Below, piece after piece: positions 28,266 through 39,766 of a stretch of 64,000 nt of DNA. The notes below the pieces were generated by a model. It was given only the letters and a program-made list of their open reading frames with translations. It searched no databases and was not told where the DNA came from. The translations under genes and the position numbers were made by a program. The stretch is from Paramecium octaurelia (taxonomy: Eukaryota > Ciliophora > Oligohymenophorea > Peniculida > Parameciidae). The first letter of the stretch is position 1; the number at the start of each line of letters is the position of its first letter. The stretch spans positions 549,853 to 613,852 of the forward strand of contig CAJJDP010000033.1 in the NCBI GenBank assembly GCA_905182995.1. The letters are read 5' to 3'.

Positions 28266-28594
28266 TATTTTCCATTCAAATTTAACGATTAATTAAGAAA
28301 AATATAATAGAAAATATTTTACTTAATTAATTCTTAACTTATTGGATTATCTAAATTCACTCTACTAAGCAATTTTGTGTATATAATAAATATGTTTGAT
28401 AGGAAACTAAATATAACAGGAAATTAATGTCTATGAGAAAATATAACACAGCGAGAATTATATTATTTAAAAAGTTCTTATAAATTAGTTTCAATTAGAA
28501 TTTGGCTTATTCTTTGAACTAGATAGGGAACAAAAATTAGAGATGAGACTTAAATTAAATTTGATCATAAATCATATAATTTAATAATATTAAT
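28266..28594. other. intergenic region between divergent genes
   Basis: About 330 bases between the coiled-coil gene (minus) and the FHA/RING-variant gene (plus). AT-rich; no gene or repeat seen. It must contain both promoters. Confidence 0.6.
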
Positions 28595-29788
28595 ATGGGA
28601 AATTGTAAAAGTTAATGTGATTAAATGAGTCTAAGTTCATCAGATAATGTTGATTGCACAAGATTAGTAATTCTAGTAAAAACTTGGCAGAAGGACGCCT
28701 ATTCATTGTTCGATTACGAGAATGCAGCAAATGTACAGGAGTAAAAATTTGCAGTATAATTATAAATTACTCTTTTAGATTAGCAACGAAGGTTATTTAG
28801 TTATTCAAAATGATATAGAATGGATAGAGACCAAATCACTAGTTAAGAATCAACTTTGTAAAATAAAGAAAAGAAATGAAAATTATTTTTTAGTAAATCC
28901 AAATTTTAACAAAAATTGCAAGAAGTAAGCAATCTAAAAAAATGAAGAGACTAATATGATTATAAACAAGTAATAATAATATAAATTCGAAGAACTGGAC
29001 TTGAGAAATTTGGGAAGAAGTTTTGGAATGTGATTCATGAGGATGGGATACAGTTGTAGGAAGGAGATGTTATTAAATTAGGAAGAGTGAAATTTTCTAT
29101 ACGCTAGATTGCATTAGAGGTTAAAACATAAGAGTAAAGATGTGATAATGAATCATCGTATTCAATTACATCAGATTAAATTACTTGTAGAATTTGTTGT
29201 TCCTCTTAAAATAGTTCCAACAACCCTCTTTTGAATCCCTGCATGTGCAGCGGATCAATTAAGTATGTACATTTGGAATGCTTAAAAATTTGGTTAAGAA
29301 TGAAGCTAGAAAGTCGATAAAGCGATAATTGCTTAGTTTATTTATGGAAGAACTTGGAGTGCGAGTTATGCAAATATAATTATCCTTCAAAGTTTAAGAG
29401 TGATGATACATATTACGATTTAGCAGAATTATGTAAACCGAATGATTCTCCTTATTTAATGATGGAATTTACAAAAAAATAAGTATTTAAATCCTATAAC
29501 TATTAATAGGGATAATAGTTAGATTGGAACAACAATTCTGGAATTTATATTTGGAAGTTTTAAAATGTATCAGAATTAAGAATTGGAAGGTCAAACGATA
29601 CTGACATAAGAGTAAATGATATATCAGTCAGTAGAAAACATGCTAAATTAGTTATTAATGATAATAAAGTGTATCTTTTTGATAATCACTCAAAATTTGG
29701 TACCTTGAATTTAATAAGATCTGAAAGGATATTAATATAGAGAGGAATGGAAATTTAGATGGGAAGAAGTCTAATTTCATTTTAATGA
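28595..29788 (+). CDS. FHA-RING variant (RINGv/MARCH-type) fusion protein
   Basis: Introns at 28754-28778 (25 nt) and 28970-28992 (23 nt) are removed. A further 27-nt intron at 29483-29509 is possible but not required, so the protein has 381 or 372 aa. It begins MGNCKSQC, a myristoylation plus palmitoylation pattern. The middle has a RING-variant finger: CRICCSSQNSSNNPLLNPC, CSGSIKYVHLECLKIWL and NLECELCKYNY (C4HC3 spacing as in MARCH ligases). The N-terminal third, ending GDVIKLGRVKFSI, looks like the end of a first FHA-like fold. The C terminus is a clear FHA domain: LRIGRSNDTDIRVNDISVSR, KHAKLVIND, DNHSKFGTL and MEIQMGRSLISF. FHA domains bind phosphothreonine, so a membrane-tethered, phosphorylation-guided ubiquitin ligase is a reasonable inference. 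Confidence 0.88.
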
Positions 29789-30292
29789 TTTTTTAATTAG
29801 TGTTGAAACTTTTTCAAACTTTAAAAGTAGTTTATAAATTGATGATTATCTGATAAACTCAAAGAATTTGATGATTCAATAATAGTAAATGAGTTACTAT
29901 TTTTTTTTAATTTTTGGTTCTGACCTTTAAGCTTTCTTGTTAAATATGGCATTACATAGGTTCTAAAATTAGATTTATTGAATTCAAAGATAAGTATAAA
30001 TACTTATCAATTATTAGATTTTATTATTTAAATGTTATTTATATCCCATCATAGTAGTTGATTGATTCTTACAAGTATTGAGAAACATAAAAAAATTACA
30101 TTTGTGTTGATTGAATAAAATGGCAGATATTTTAAGAATCTCCCATTTTCAATTGAAATCAATGTTATTAGGAGTCCATTACAAACTATATGATAAAATT
30201 GGTCTTCAGTATGGAAGAAACTAATTTATAATGCTTTAACCAATTCCAATTTATGAAATCAAGATAAGCATATTATATATTTTATATTAATA
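29789..30292. other. intergenic spacer with an unsupported open frame
   Basis: About 500 bases between two plus-strand genes. An ATG at 30120 opens a frame of about 65 codons leading towards the next gene, but it is out of frame with it and no intron joins them cleanly. I treat it as 5' flanking sequence. Confidence 0.5.
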
Positions 30293-31060
30293 ATGCAAAA
30301 CTTTGGATCTAATGTATTACTTATCTAAACTAGAATGACTTGGATGAGAAAGGACATGTCATGACTGATTAACCTAAGATCAAAGTGAAATTTGAACCTA
30401 AACCTAAACCTTCAAAATGTCCCATTTGCACAATTGAATTCTATTAGCAATTCTTTAATATTGAATAAAGGGATGTTTACATGAGAGTTCGCTGTTCTAT
30501 TTTATCTTGGAAACCTGAATTTCATGAATGCGTTGGCAAAAATTCTGATTTGTGGGGACCTTTATGGATTTCAACTACAATTATATTCATCCTATTTGCC
30601 GGAGGAAATCTATCTCGCTTTCTATTGGAAGAGGATAAGAGACATTTTAAATACGAATATAATTATATGTATGTTGCTGTGTTTTTAGTATATGCTATGG
30701 CATTTATAATACCAATAATATTAGGAGTGATTATAAAATATATTCTAAAAAGTGAATTGGGAGTCTTTGATATAGTCTGTATGTACGGATATTCATTGAG
30801 TGTTTATATATTTGTCCTAATTTTATGCATAATTCCGTATAATGAAGCCTAATGGTTCTTTTTGATGTGTGGACTTGCAAACAGCACTATATTCTTGCTG
30901 GTTAATTTAAGGGAGTAATATAATTAATTCTATTAATAGTTTTATGAAAAAGAATAAGTAAACTTTGCTAATAGCTGTTCCAATTATAACATTCAACGTA
31001 GCTTTAATTCTTTGTTTTAAATTCTACTTTTTCAGACTAATATACGCTGTAGATGATTGA
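30293..31060 (+). CDS. YIPF1/2-like Yip1-family Golgi membrane protein
   Basis: Introns 30314-30333 (20 nt) and 30915-30939 (25 nt) are removed to give 240 codons plus TGA. The soluble N terminus is followed by DLWGPLWISTTIIFILFAGGNLS, the Yip1-domain hallmark (DLxGPxWI), and five membrane segments with CMYGYSLSVYIFVL and IIPYNEAQW. The order and spacing match YIPF1 and YIPF2 (PDLYGPFWIxxTLVFxxxxxGNLS, VCxYGYSLxxxIPxxxL, IIP). These proteins sit in ER and Golgi membranes and interact with Rab GTPases. A small CPIC motif lies in the N-terminal part. The 20-nt intron is among the shortest here. Confidence 0.9.
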
Positions 31061-31104
31061 ATTATATTATTTATTATTTTAATACATAATTATAAAAGAA
31101 TAAA

Positions 31105-33097
31105 ATGAGGCGATAGATGAAAAAACTTATGGAGCAAAATGAACCTAAAGAAGTTGTGGATGAATAATTGGTTAAACAAGTTCATCAGGTAGAACAATAG
31201 AAAAAATAAAAATAAGTATTTTAAATGATGGAAATGTCAGATTCAGAAGATGAATAGCAACCTGAATAAAAAAATGAAGAAACCCAAACCCAAGAATCGA
31301 ACTAAACAACATAGCAATAAAACGATCAATCTAACAATAATTAAAAGAAAAAGAAAAATAAAAATAAAAAGAAGAAAGAAAAAAAATAGCAATAAGAAGC
31401 AATTTAATAGCCATAACAAAATCAAGATGATGATTTTGAATTTCTTGATAAAATCTAAGCAGAATTAACTCAACAACAACAATAATAATAATTAACATAA
31501 TTTTAAGAATCATAAGAAAATGGACCTCTGGCTATTAATATCAACAGATTAAACTACAACAAAGAATTGTAATAACACTTTAAAAATGCTAAAATTGCAG
31601 GCGGTCAATAAAAGAAAGGACACAAAAATGTCAAACAATCCTACCTCACATATAATCCAGATATCAATATTCCATTGCCTGATAAATTTAGTGTCAAATT
31701 TGGAAATTTAAATGAGTAAGGTTTACAACTATTTACTTTGGTTGCATCTCAATAATACGAAAGACTTTAGTAGGATTACACAATTGTTAAAGGTTATTAT
31801 GATCCATAAGCTATTTTTAATTTCTTATAAATGAATCCCTCTCATTGTGAGGCCTAATTCGATGTTAGTGAATACTTTAGATTAAAAGGAGACTATAAAT
31901 AAGCTAATGAACTTCTAGAGAGATTGCTTTATATCTATGAAAGCAGTTTAGGTTATGGATTCAATAAATTCTTTGAGGATGCTTCAATCAATCTCGAAAT
32001 TGAAGACAACATTCACAGCAAAGTATTTCTTATGTCCTTATTTAAATTTACAGACGTATTGACAAGAAAAGGATGTTATAAAGCAGCTTTAGAGTAATCT
32101 ATATATTTTTATTCAGGTTTTCTAAAATATTACTGAAATTTTGTCCAACAAGAGATCCATGTGGTGCACTATTTCTTCTGGATTGTAATGCACTAAAAGC
32201 TTAATAATATGAATACTTGATAAATTTTACTTCCAATTTTGTTAAAAGCGCATATAAAACCAATAGATCTTCTATTGTTTTTATGCCTAATCTGATCTAT
32301 AATTGCGCATTGGCTAAATTTTTAGAAAAAGGAGAAAATCATCATTATTCTTTTAATGATTAAAATATCACTGAAGCTATTAATAATTTTGGTCCTAATC
32401 CTTTATAAGCATCCCATCAAGTCCTTATTATTTAAGCAATTCTTTTATACCCAATTGTTCTTAAATAAATGGCAGAAGCTAATGAATTTATCAAATAAAA
32501 TGTTGGAAATCTAGACAGCTTTGTAGATAATTAAAGAAAGCCATTTAAAGAATTATTGACTGAGGAATTCTTGTAAAGAGAAACTTATTTACATTGGTTC
32601 TTACAACTTGATTCTGAAGATGATAGTGAAGGATTTCTAAAATCAATAAGCATTTTTATTGAAAAAAGCAAATCTCAATGGAAATCGAATGAAATTCTTA
32701 AATGGATCAAAGGGTAACTAAATTATAGCTAATATTTAGTGCCTTGGGACTGATTGTTAACCATATAAAAAGGCAAAAGCTAGACCTTAGTTCTTTTTAC
32801 GAAGATCTCACGGTTGTTAAGGAAGGAACACCAATCTATAATGAAATTCCCTTCCAATATAGAAGATATAAGGAATTATCTAAAAGTCATTTCTTGGAAA
32901 ATCCAGAAAGGTACTTATTAAATTCATATAGACTCGATTTCAATAATATTTTTGCTGAAAATATTGGTGCCCAATAATAATAGCCCCAGCAATAACTTCC
33001 AGCCAATTTCAACCCACTTAATGGAAATCATGGGTTGTTGCAAGCTGTTTTTGGAACATTATTGCCTTGGGTTCATCATCCTAATGCTTAAATGTGA
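31105..33097 (+). CDS. TCF25: TCF25/NULP1 homolog (ribosome quality-control component Rqc1-like)
   Basis: Introns at 32094-32116 (23 nt, ends CAG) and 32714-32739 (26 nt) are removed to give 647 codons plus TGA. The N terminus has an acidic stretch and a basic K-rich run followed by poly-Q, as in TCF25/Rqc1. The conserved part includes RLNYNKELQQHFKNAKIAG, DPQAIFNFLQMNPSHCEAQF, RLKGDYKQANELLERLLYIY, RKGCYKAALEFSKILLKFCP and DPCGALFLLD, in the same order as human TCF25. Near the end come DFNNIFAENIGAQ and FGTLLPWV, matching the IALFFRSLLP block. In yeast the homolog helps ubiquitin-mark stalled nascent chains on 60S ribosomes. Confidence is high. Confidence 0.94.
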
Positions 33098-33308
33098 TTT
33101 ATATATAAATGAGGGGTAGATATTTATATTAAATAATCACCTGCAAAAGATTGCAAGGCGAGTCTAAATTGTCTTCTCTAAAAAATTTTAATTCATATAA
33201 TGATAGATAAAATAGTTATCCAATTTCAAATCTAAAATAACACTATATAAATAATAATTAAAACTACATTTATTGGCTTGATAAATCAAACTTTCAAATA
33301 CAACGTAA

Positions 33309-34644
33309 CTACTCAAATCAATTAATTAACCATCCTATTTTCTTGGAATGTGACTTGTTTATTAAGTGAAGTATATTTGCACACATTAATACTTATATAT
33401 ACTTAGATTTTATCATTCATAAGATGAATTAGTAAGATTTGGAATCTTACTTCAAATAAATTATAATGTACCTGTTACTTAGGCTCCTTCAAATTAGCTA
33501 GAATTTAGCCAGAGCTGGTTGGAAATTTCAAAAAATTAATTGAAGATTTGCGTTAAAATATAATTTTTGGATGTTTTAGAGATAATGGAAAATAAAATAG
33601 AATTTTTACAAGAATCATACAAAAATTATACCTAACCTAATTTTCTTTTATGGGTATATTGTTTAAGAAAGTCCTATAAATTATATATAGAATTTTCATA
33701 ATATCATAATAATGCTAAATCAATAACATAGATTTAAGGTTAAGTGCCTGTTGAGTTTTCAATTTGGATCAAAGAGTTTAATAAATTCTCTTTGGAATCA
33801 TATTTGCTGTATTGAAAATTCTCATGATGTTGAATGGATTTGAGTAATTCAGATTCTTGAGTAACTTGTGCTTCCCAATTATTTTCCAATTCTCTTATAG
33901 TGATTTAATTTTAACTAAACAGGTCTTGAATTTTGATGACTCTATTTTATGCAAATGCTCTTTAAAAGTATGTTAAACCTAACGAATTGGTTTCATTAAC
34001 CTCTTTCATGTCTTCTAAAATATCTGGAACTGATACTGATTTTTAGTTTAGTTTTAAATTTATTTACTTCATTAAATTGCTAGGTTGTTTTTCTTGAACC
34101 TATCTATTCGATTTCATTGAAGAACTATTGTTATTGATTGTACTATAGTCGTTCTCTTTGTTTTCATGATTCTAAGTTTTTATTTTTGTTTTGGTTGAAG
34201 GAGTTTTTTGCCTAAATATTCTTGTCTTCTCTGGGGTCTTATAAATTGTTGTGACTATATGTGCTTAAGAGGAATTAGGTCGTGTGGTTGTTAAAGGGTG
34301 AGAGTGTTTTCTTCTAGAAATGACGTTGTTATCAGAAGTAGTTAAAATGTTGTTCTTCATAGAGGACTAAAATTTAATTAATAAAACACATTCATTAATT
34401 TAAATGAATTATAATGAATTTTACATCTTTTCTTAGAATGAATATTAAACCTAGAATTAACCTTGCATATCATAATGAAAAAGAATAGATTATACGAAGT
34501 TAGAAAATATATTTAATAAATAGAAATTATCATTAATGCTAAAATATATATTAAGATTTTCTGTGCCTCTTTAATATGGATTGATAATAAACCTTCTAAA
34601 TTTATTAGAATGGAATGTGAATGAATTTGTTGTTTTAATGAAAT
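33309..34644. repeat. direct repeat, copy 1 (1336 bp), left of an N
   Basis: Bases 33309-34644 recur, by visual comparison without difference, at 34646-35981 (offset 1337). A single N at 34645 separates them. Both include the same small gene and its flanks. A perfect repeat broken exactly by an N is the signature of two overlapping contig ends joined without merging. Confidence 0.9.
33704..34360 (-). CDS. unknown protein, 218 aa (copy 1)
   Basis: A single intronless frame from an ATG at 34360 to a TGA at 33704. The first 100 residues are basic and S/T/N-rich (MKNNILTTSDNNVISRRKHS; TRIFRQKTPSTKTKIK). The rest is helical (SVPDILEDMKEVNETNSLG, ELENNWEAQVTQESELLKSI), suggesting a short coiled coil. 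No domain is recognised. The identical frame at 35041-35697 is very probably the same gene assembled twice. Confidence 0.6.
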
Positions 34645-34645
34645 N

Positions 34646-35981
34646 CTACTCAAATCAATTAATTAACCATCCTATTTTCTTGGAATGTGACTTGTTTATT
34701 AAGTGAAGTATATTTGCACACATTAATACTTATATATACTTAGATTTTATCATTCATAAGATGAATTAGTAAGATTTGGAATCTTACTTCAAATAAATTA
34801 TAATGTACCTGTTACTTAGGCTCCTTCAAATTAGCTAGAATTTAGCCAGAGCTGGTTGGAAATTTCAAAAAATTAATTGAAGATTTGCGTTAAAATATAA
34901 TTTTTGGATGTTTTAGAGATAATGGAAAATAAAATAGAATTTTTACAAGAATCATACAAAAATTATACCTAACCTAATTTTCTTTTATGGGTATATTGTT
35001 TAAGAAAGTCCTATAAATTATATATAGAATTTTCATAATATCATAATAATGCTAAATCAATAACATAGATTTAAGGTTAAGTGCCTGTTGAGTTTTCAAT
35101 TTGGATCAAAGAGTTTAATAAATTCTCTTTGGAATCATATTTGCTGTATTGAAAATTCTCATGATGTTGAATGGATTTGAGTAATTCAGATTCTTGAGTA
35201 ACTTGTGCTTCCCAATTATTTTCCAATTCTCTTATAGTGATTTAATTTTAACTAAACAGGTCTTGAATTTTGATGACTCTATTTTATGCAAATGCTCTTT
35301 AAAAGTATGTTAAACCTAACGAATTGGTTTCATTAACCTCTTTCATGTCTTCTAAAATATCTGGAACTGATACTGATTTTTAGTTTAGTTTTAAATTTAT
35401 TTACTTCATTAAATTGCTAGGTTGTTTTTCTTGAACCTATCTATTCGATTTCATTGAAGAACTATTGTTATTGATTGTACTATAGTCGTTCTCTTTGTTT
35501 TCATGATTCTAAGTTTTTATTTTTGTTTTGGTTGAAGGAGTTTTTTGCCTAAATATTCTTGTCTTCTCTGGGGTCTTATAAATTGTTGTGACTATATGTG
35601 CTTAAGAGGAATTAGGTCGTGTGGTTGTTAAAGGGTGAGAGTGTTTTCTTCTAGAAATGACGTTGTTATCAGAAGTAGTTAAAATGTTGTTCTTCATAGA
35701 GGACTAAAATTTAATTAATAAAACACATTCATTAATTTAAATGAATTATAATGAATTTTACATCTTTTCTTAGAATGAATATTAAACCTAGAATTAACCT
35801 TGCATATCATAATGAAAAAGAATAGATTATACGAAGTTAGAAAATATATTTAATAAATAGAAATTATCATTAATGCTAAAATATATATTAAGATTTTCTG
35901 TGCCTCTTTAATATGGATTGATAATAAACCTTCTAAATTTATTAGAATGGAATGTGAATGAATTTGTTGTTTTAATGAAAT
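34646..35981. repeat. direct repeat, copy 2 (1336 bp), right of the N
   Basis: This is the second copy of 33309-34644. After 35981 the sequence runs on unique into the ARL8 gene, while copy 1 is preceded by the unique 3' flank of TCF25. Collapsing the two copies gives one continuous, sensible gene order. Confidence 0.9.
35041..35697 (-). CDS. unknown protein, 218 aa (copy 2, probable assembly duplicate)
   Basis: This frame is identical to the one at 33704-34360, shifted by 1337 bases, with the same start, stop and predicted protein: a basic S/T-rich N-terminal half and a helical C-terminal half. It should be counted once. No function can be assigned. Confidence 0.6.
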
Positions 35982-36008
35982 ATTGGTTTATTTATAAATT
36001 AATCTCTT

Positions 36009-36621
36009 ATGGGCAATTTATTCGAGAAACTAAAATCCTTTTTTTCGACATCCAAACTTGAAGTATGCATGGTTGGATTGGAAAATGTAGGAAAGACAAC
36101 AATGCTTAATTAACTATCAATGGGTGATCCTTCGTTCACAGTGCCTACAGTGGGATTGAATGTTAGGACTGTGAAAAAAGGAGGAGTGACAATGAAAGTA
36201 TGAATAAAAACGATTAAAAGATATGGGATATTGGAGGATAAGTTTAATATCGACCAGAATGGGGTAATTATGCTCAGGGTTGTGATGCAATAATATTTCT
36301 TGTTGATACTTCTAATGTAAGTATTATATACTACAGATAAAGCAAGCAACACTCGGAACATCAAAGAAAGAATTGCATAATTTACTCGATAATAAATCCC
36401 TGCGTAATATTCCACTTTTAGTGATTGGAAATAAAATAGATGTAAATCCACATTTGAATGAAAAGCAATTGATAGAAGGTACTTTATTGGTTAGATTAAA
36501 AGGTTTGAACTTGGATTACATAACATCTAATGCATGGGCAGTTGCTATGTGCAGCGCTTTGACTGGAAACAATATAACGTAAGTGGTCGATTGGTTAATA
36601 GCGAAGTCTAAGAGGCTATGA
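36009..36621 (+). CDS. ARL8: ARL8-type small GTPase
   Basis: Introns 36198-36220 (23 nt), 36317-36336 (20 nt) and 36479-36502 (24 nt) are removed to give 181 codons plus TGA. Nucleotide-binding motifs are GLENVGKTTML (P-loop), TVGLNVRTVKKGGVTMKIWD, IGGQ with the catalytic Gln, and GNKIDV. KELHNLLDNKSLRNIPLLV and LNEKQLIE match ARL8 closely, as does the TxxxxWLIxxSK end. ARL8 governs lysosome and endosome positioning along microtubules through kinesin adaptors. The start MGNLFEKL, unlike animal ARL8, offers a myristoylation glycine. The 24-nt intron is a multiple of three without TGA. Confidence 0.95.
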
Positions 36622-36665
36622 GTTATTTTAAATATATATCTATGTAAATAATTTATATTCATATA

Positions 36666-37425
36666 TCAGAATGTCCAGAGCAACTTCCACAATCCCTTTA
36701 AGTATATTTGAAATTCGGATGCCCCTAATTTCGATTCTCCAAAGATTCTTTCTACAAAAACAATTGGTACCTTTGATTATTTACTTTAAATACATACTTC
36801 CTCTACTGTGTATCCATATTGTCTTGCTCTGATGATTATTTCCATTTGAAATGCGTATCCTCTAGAAACTACATCTTTAATAACCTTCTCTAAAACTTCC
36901 CTTTTGTAGAGTCTGAAACTTCCTGTTAGATCAGAACACTTGACTCCCAACATTGTGGATGCTAAGAAATTGGCACCTCTGGATGTAAGTTTTCTATCAA
37001 ATCCCCAATTCATAACACCTCCTTTATTAATGTATCTTGATCCTGTCACAATATCACAATTAGTTGTTTTCTATTTTTGGATGAAATCCACCAAATATTT
37101 TGGATGGTGTGATAAATCTGCATCCATAATGACAATAAAATTGCCATGACAAAGTTTGATCCCATCCATATAAGCAGATCCTAAACCCAACTTTTTCTCT
37201 CTAAAATGGATGATCAATTTATCCCCATATACTTTCTTCAACTCTTATGCTACTTGTAGAGTACCATCAGGAGAGTTGTCCTCAATTATGATGATCTCAA
37301 AATCTAAATTGCTTTTGTAAAATTCACAATTACTTCTTTTTAGCCATTTCAAAGATCAAGTAAGTGATGATAGGTAGATTCTCTCTTTCATTGTAAGTGG
37401 GCAGAATTACAGAGTATTTAGACAT
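36666..37425 (-). CDS. DPM1: dolichol-phosphate mannosyltransferase catalytic subunit
   Basis: Introns 37312-37333 (22 nt) and 36771-36797 (27 nt) are removed to give 236 codons plus TGA. This GT2-family enzyme transfers mannose from GDP-mannose to dolichol phosphate on the ER membrane, supplying N-glycans, GPI anchors and O-mannose. Motifs are [50 protein letters not shown] (the DAD metal site), [14 protein letters not shown] and ESKLGASEF. The 27-nt intron sits exactly where the spliced product restores [18 protein letters not shown]; unspliced it would add nine residues in frame. There is no C-terminal membrane anchor, as in the human-type subunit that needs DPM3. Confidence 0.96.
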
Positions 37426-37589
37426 TATTAATTTTATTAAAAAATAGTTTACCTTTTTTGAATTCAATCTAGAAAACAATATAATCGTGTCATTTTATTA
37501 CACAAATTTGATTTCTATATAGTAAAGTAGTCTTTTTGTTATTAAAAAAGAATGGATAAAACATGATAAATTAATATAATAATAAATCA

Positions 37590-39264
37590 ATGTAGAGCTA
37601 TGGCTCCCACATAGATTACTCAGATGATTCAAGTTAAGTGACTGGAATTCAGTCCTATATAACTTAGAATTTTTATATTTAAATTAAATTACTGAATTAC
37701 TCAAACATGAAAATTTGTGTTGAAATGACAATTATGGCATGGTCAGATTTGTTATTTGATACTACTCCATTCTATATATTTGATTAATAAGCTCTTGAAT
37801 TCATAATTACTAAATTTATCAAAAAAAGAAGAAAAGTAAGTACTTAACTTTGAATTGAGTATAATATAAAACTATTAACAACATTTTATTAAAGCCCAAT
37901 TTACACTTTTAAATTGATCTCTTAAGGTCCTCTTGCTAAAACCTGTTATCAGAGATATCAATGTTCTTAAAAAAATTCTATTTAAATTAATGAATTAATT
38001 ATTAATTTTAATTACAATAGAGATATAGTTTAGTATCTAACTATGGTTTATTAACTTGTATTGATATATGTTACGATGCTCTCTCAAATATATTGAGTAA
38101 CAAGAAGCATTCACTAAATTAGGTCAAGTTATAAATCTTAACTTTAAAAATAAATGCTTTATTAAATTAAGCATGAAGATCAATTACAAGATAATCTTAT
38201 TGATTTACTTAATTAAATGTACATAGGGACCACTAGGAAATTAGATAACAAGAAGAAGGAAAAAAAGAGGGTCGTAAATCAAAAAAAAGAAAGTGTACTC
38301 TATTTAGAAGGAGAAGGACAAAAAAGAAATAGATGTTAGCTAAGAAAGAAATGGCTAAATAAAGGGATTGTTTAAGAAGGTTTAGGATGAATTACAAAAA
38401 CATAAGGGGATATGGATAAAAAGACCTTGGCTAAAAATGTAACATATTTATAATAATATTTAAGAAGGGTTAAATTCTTTAACAATATTTTATATCTATT
38501 TTAAAGTACTCAAATTACCTCGTGTATTAAAATATTATGAATCTGCTTGAAATGGTATTTTATAATATACCCATTTGATAAACATCTAATTGATACAAGA
38601 AATATATCAATACTTATTATCGTAAACCAACAAACTTAGATAGAAAAAGGATAAATTGTTGAAATTTATTAATACAAGATTAAAGACCATACTGTTTTGT
38701 GATCAATGTTTGCTGGATCAGCATCATTTTTTTTGGAGAAATGACTAAGAAATAATGTAAAGATTTGATGTTTGTTTATTGGACATCTGGACCAACAAAA
38801 AATAAAAATAACTGAAGATGAAGAGTTTTTGATTTTGAGAGTATTGGTCAGTGCATTCATGAGGAAAAGACATTTTTCGTAAGAAGTTACAGGTTCATTT
38901 GTAAAAATACTTATTTAACTGGCTAATAATCCAGAAATTATAAAATTCGCATATGGATTATGTTACTGCATTAAATTAGTGATATAGAAGTATTAGAAAA
39001 CATAAAAGATGTTGAAAGAGGATGATAACGGTTTAGGGATGAATTCTTATAATGTGAAATGCGATGATCCAATATATGCAAATGCTTTAAATTTTTCGAT
39101 TTTGAGGAAGTAGAGGAGGCGAAGAATGTGTATTGGTTGATATTTAAGATTATAAATACAACAATACGAAAAAATTGATAACCATTGAATCAAAACTACT
39201 AAAAAATGAGCCAGTGCCTAAGCATATGCTGAACAAAAGTGGTTATGATGTATATATATTATGA
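37590..39264 (+). pseudogene. NOC3-like ribosome-assembly gene, apparently broken
   Basis: Pieces in several frames resemble the NOC3 family, nucleolar factors of 60S assembly. They include a K/E-rich segment followed by QEGLNSLTIFYIYFKVLKLP (about 38470-38530) and EDEEFLILRVLVSAFMRKRH, then SQEVTGSFVKILIQLANNPE (about 38812-38930). The last pieces are YNVKCDDPIYANALNF and KKLITIESKLLKNEPVPKHM (about 39050-39220). The order matches NOC3 (coiled linker, TETL...YFRVLK, KRR...FVKRLLTLAL, DPEL.NA..LWEL). I could not join them into one open frame with introns of normal size: at least three junctions lack a GT...AG pair of 20-33 nt. The gene is therefore either decayed or damaged in the consensus. 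Boundaries are approximate. Confidence 0.5.
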
Positions 39265-39274
39265 TATTGATTAA

Positions 39275-39676
39275 TCACATGTTAGTAAAATAGTCTCCAA
39301 TTTCTTCTCCTTCAAAATTATCATCTCCGAAGGCATCAAACCTGATTGAGAATATTGATTTTCTAGTTTGGCTGATATTTTCTTAATTGATCATTAATGG
39401 GGAACTCTGAGGAGTATGGGACGGAGTTCTACGAGATTTAATTGAATTTGAGGAGATTTCCAATTACTTAATACTGGAAACATCGAACTGTGCTGTGTTG
39501 GACTTAATGAATTACTGTTTTCTTTTTGAGTGGAAAAGTTCTTATTTGATTGTAGGATCAGTTTTCATTTTGATTCCAAGGGATCTGAGATAGTTGACAA
39601 TCTCTATCTCTTATAAGAGAAATGAGTTGTTAGGATTTTGTTTACACAATATATCTAACTCGAAAGAATCGTCCAT
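39275..39676 (-). CDS. serine-rich small protein, 133 aa, unknown
   Basis: An intronless frame from an ATG at 39676 (MDDSFELDILCKQNPNNSFL) to a TGA at 39275. After a helical start (EIEIVNYLRSLGIKMK) the protein is basic and S/T/P-rich with SP and TP sites (RRTPSHTPQSSP). It ends in an acidic segment (FDAFGDDNFEGEEIGDYFTN). No domain is recognised. It is convergent with the broken NOC3-like gene and divergent from the next gene, 90 bp away. Confidence 0.65.
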
Positions 39677-39766
39677 GAAATAATTAAAATGCTGTAAAAA
39701 AGAATTTAATAATGTTTTGGTTAAATTGTAAAGTAGTAGATTTAAAAGGCAGAATCTCTTAAACAG

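Noticed and set aside
30120..30292. Upstream exon for the YIPF1/2-like gene starting with MADILRISHF
   Set aside because: It is out of frame with the gene, and no intron of normal size joins it. The ATG at 30293 with a 20-nt intron gives a complete product.
31243..31513. Hydrophobic minus-strand frames opposite the TCF25 N terminus
   Set aside because: They are the complement of a lysine- and glutamine-rich coding stretch and shadow a well-supported gene.
33309..35981. Tandem gene duplication of the 218-aa protein as real biology
   Set aside because: The copies are identical and separated by one N, with flanks that make sense only if they are merged.
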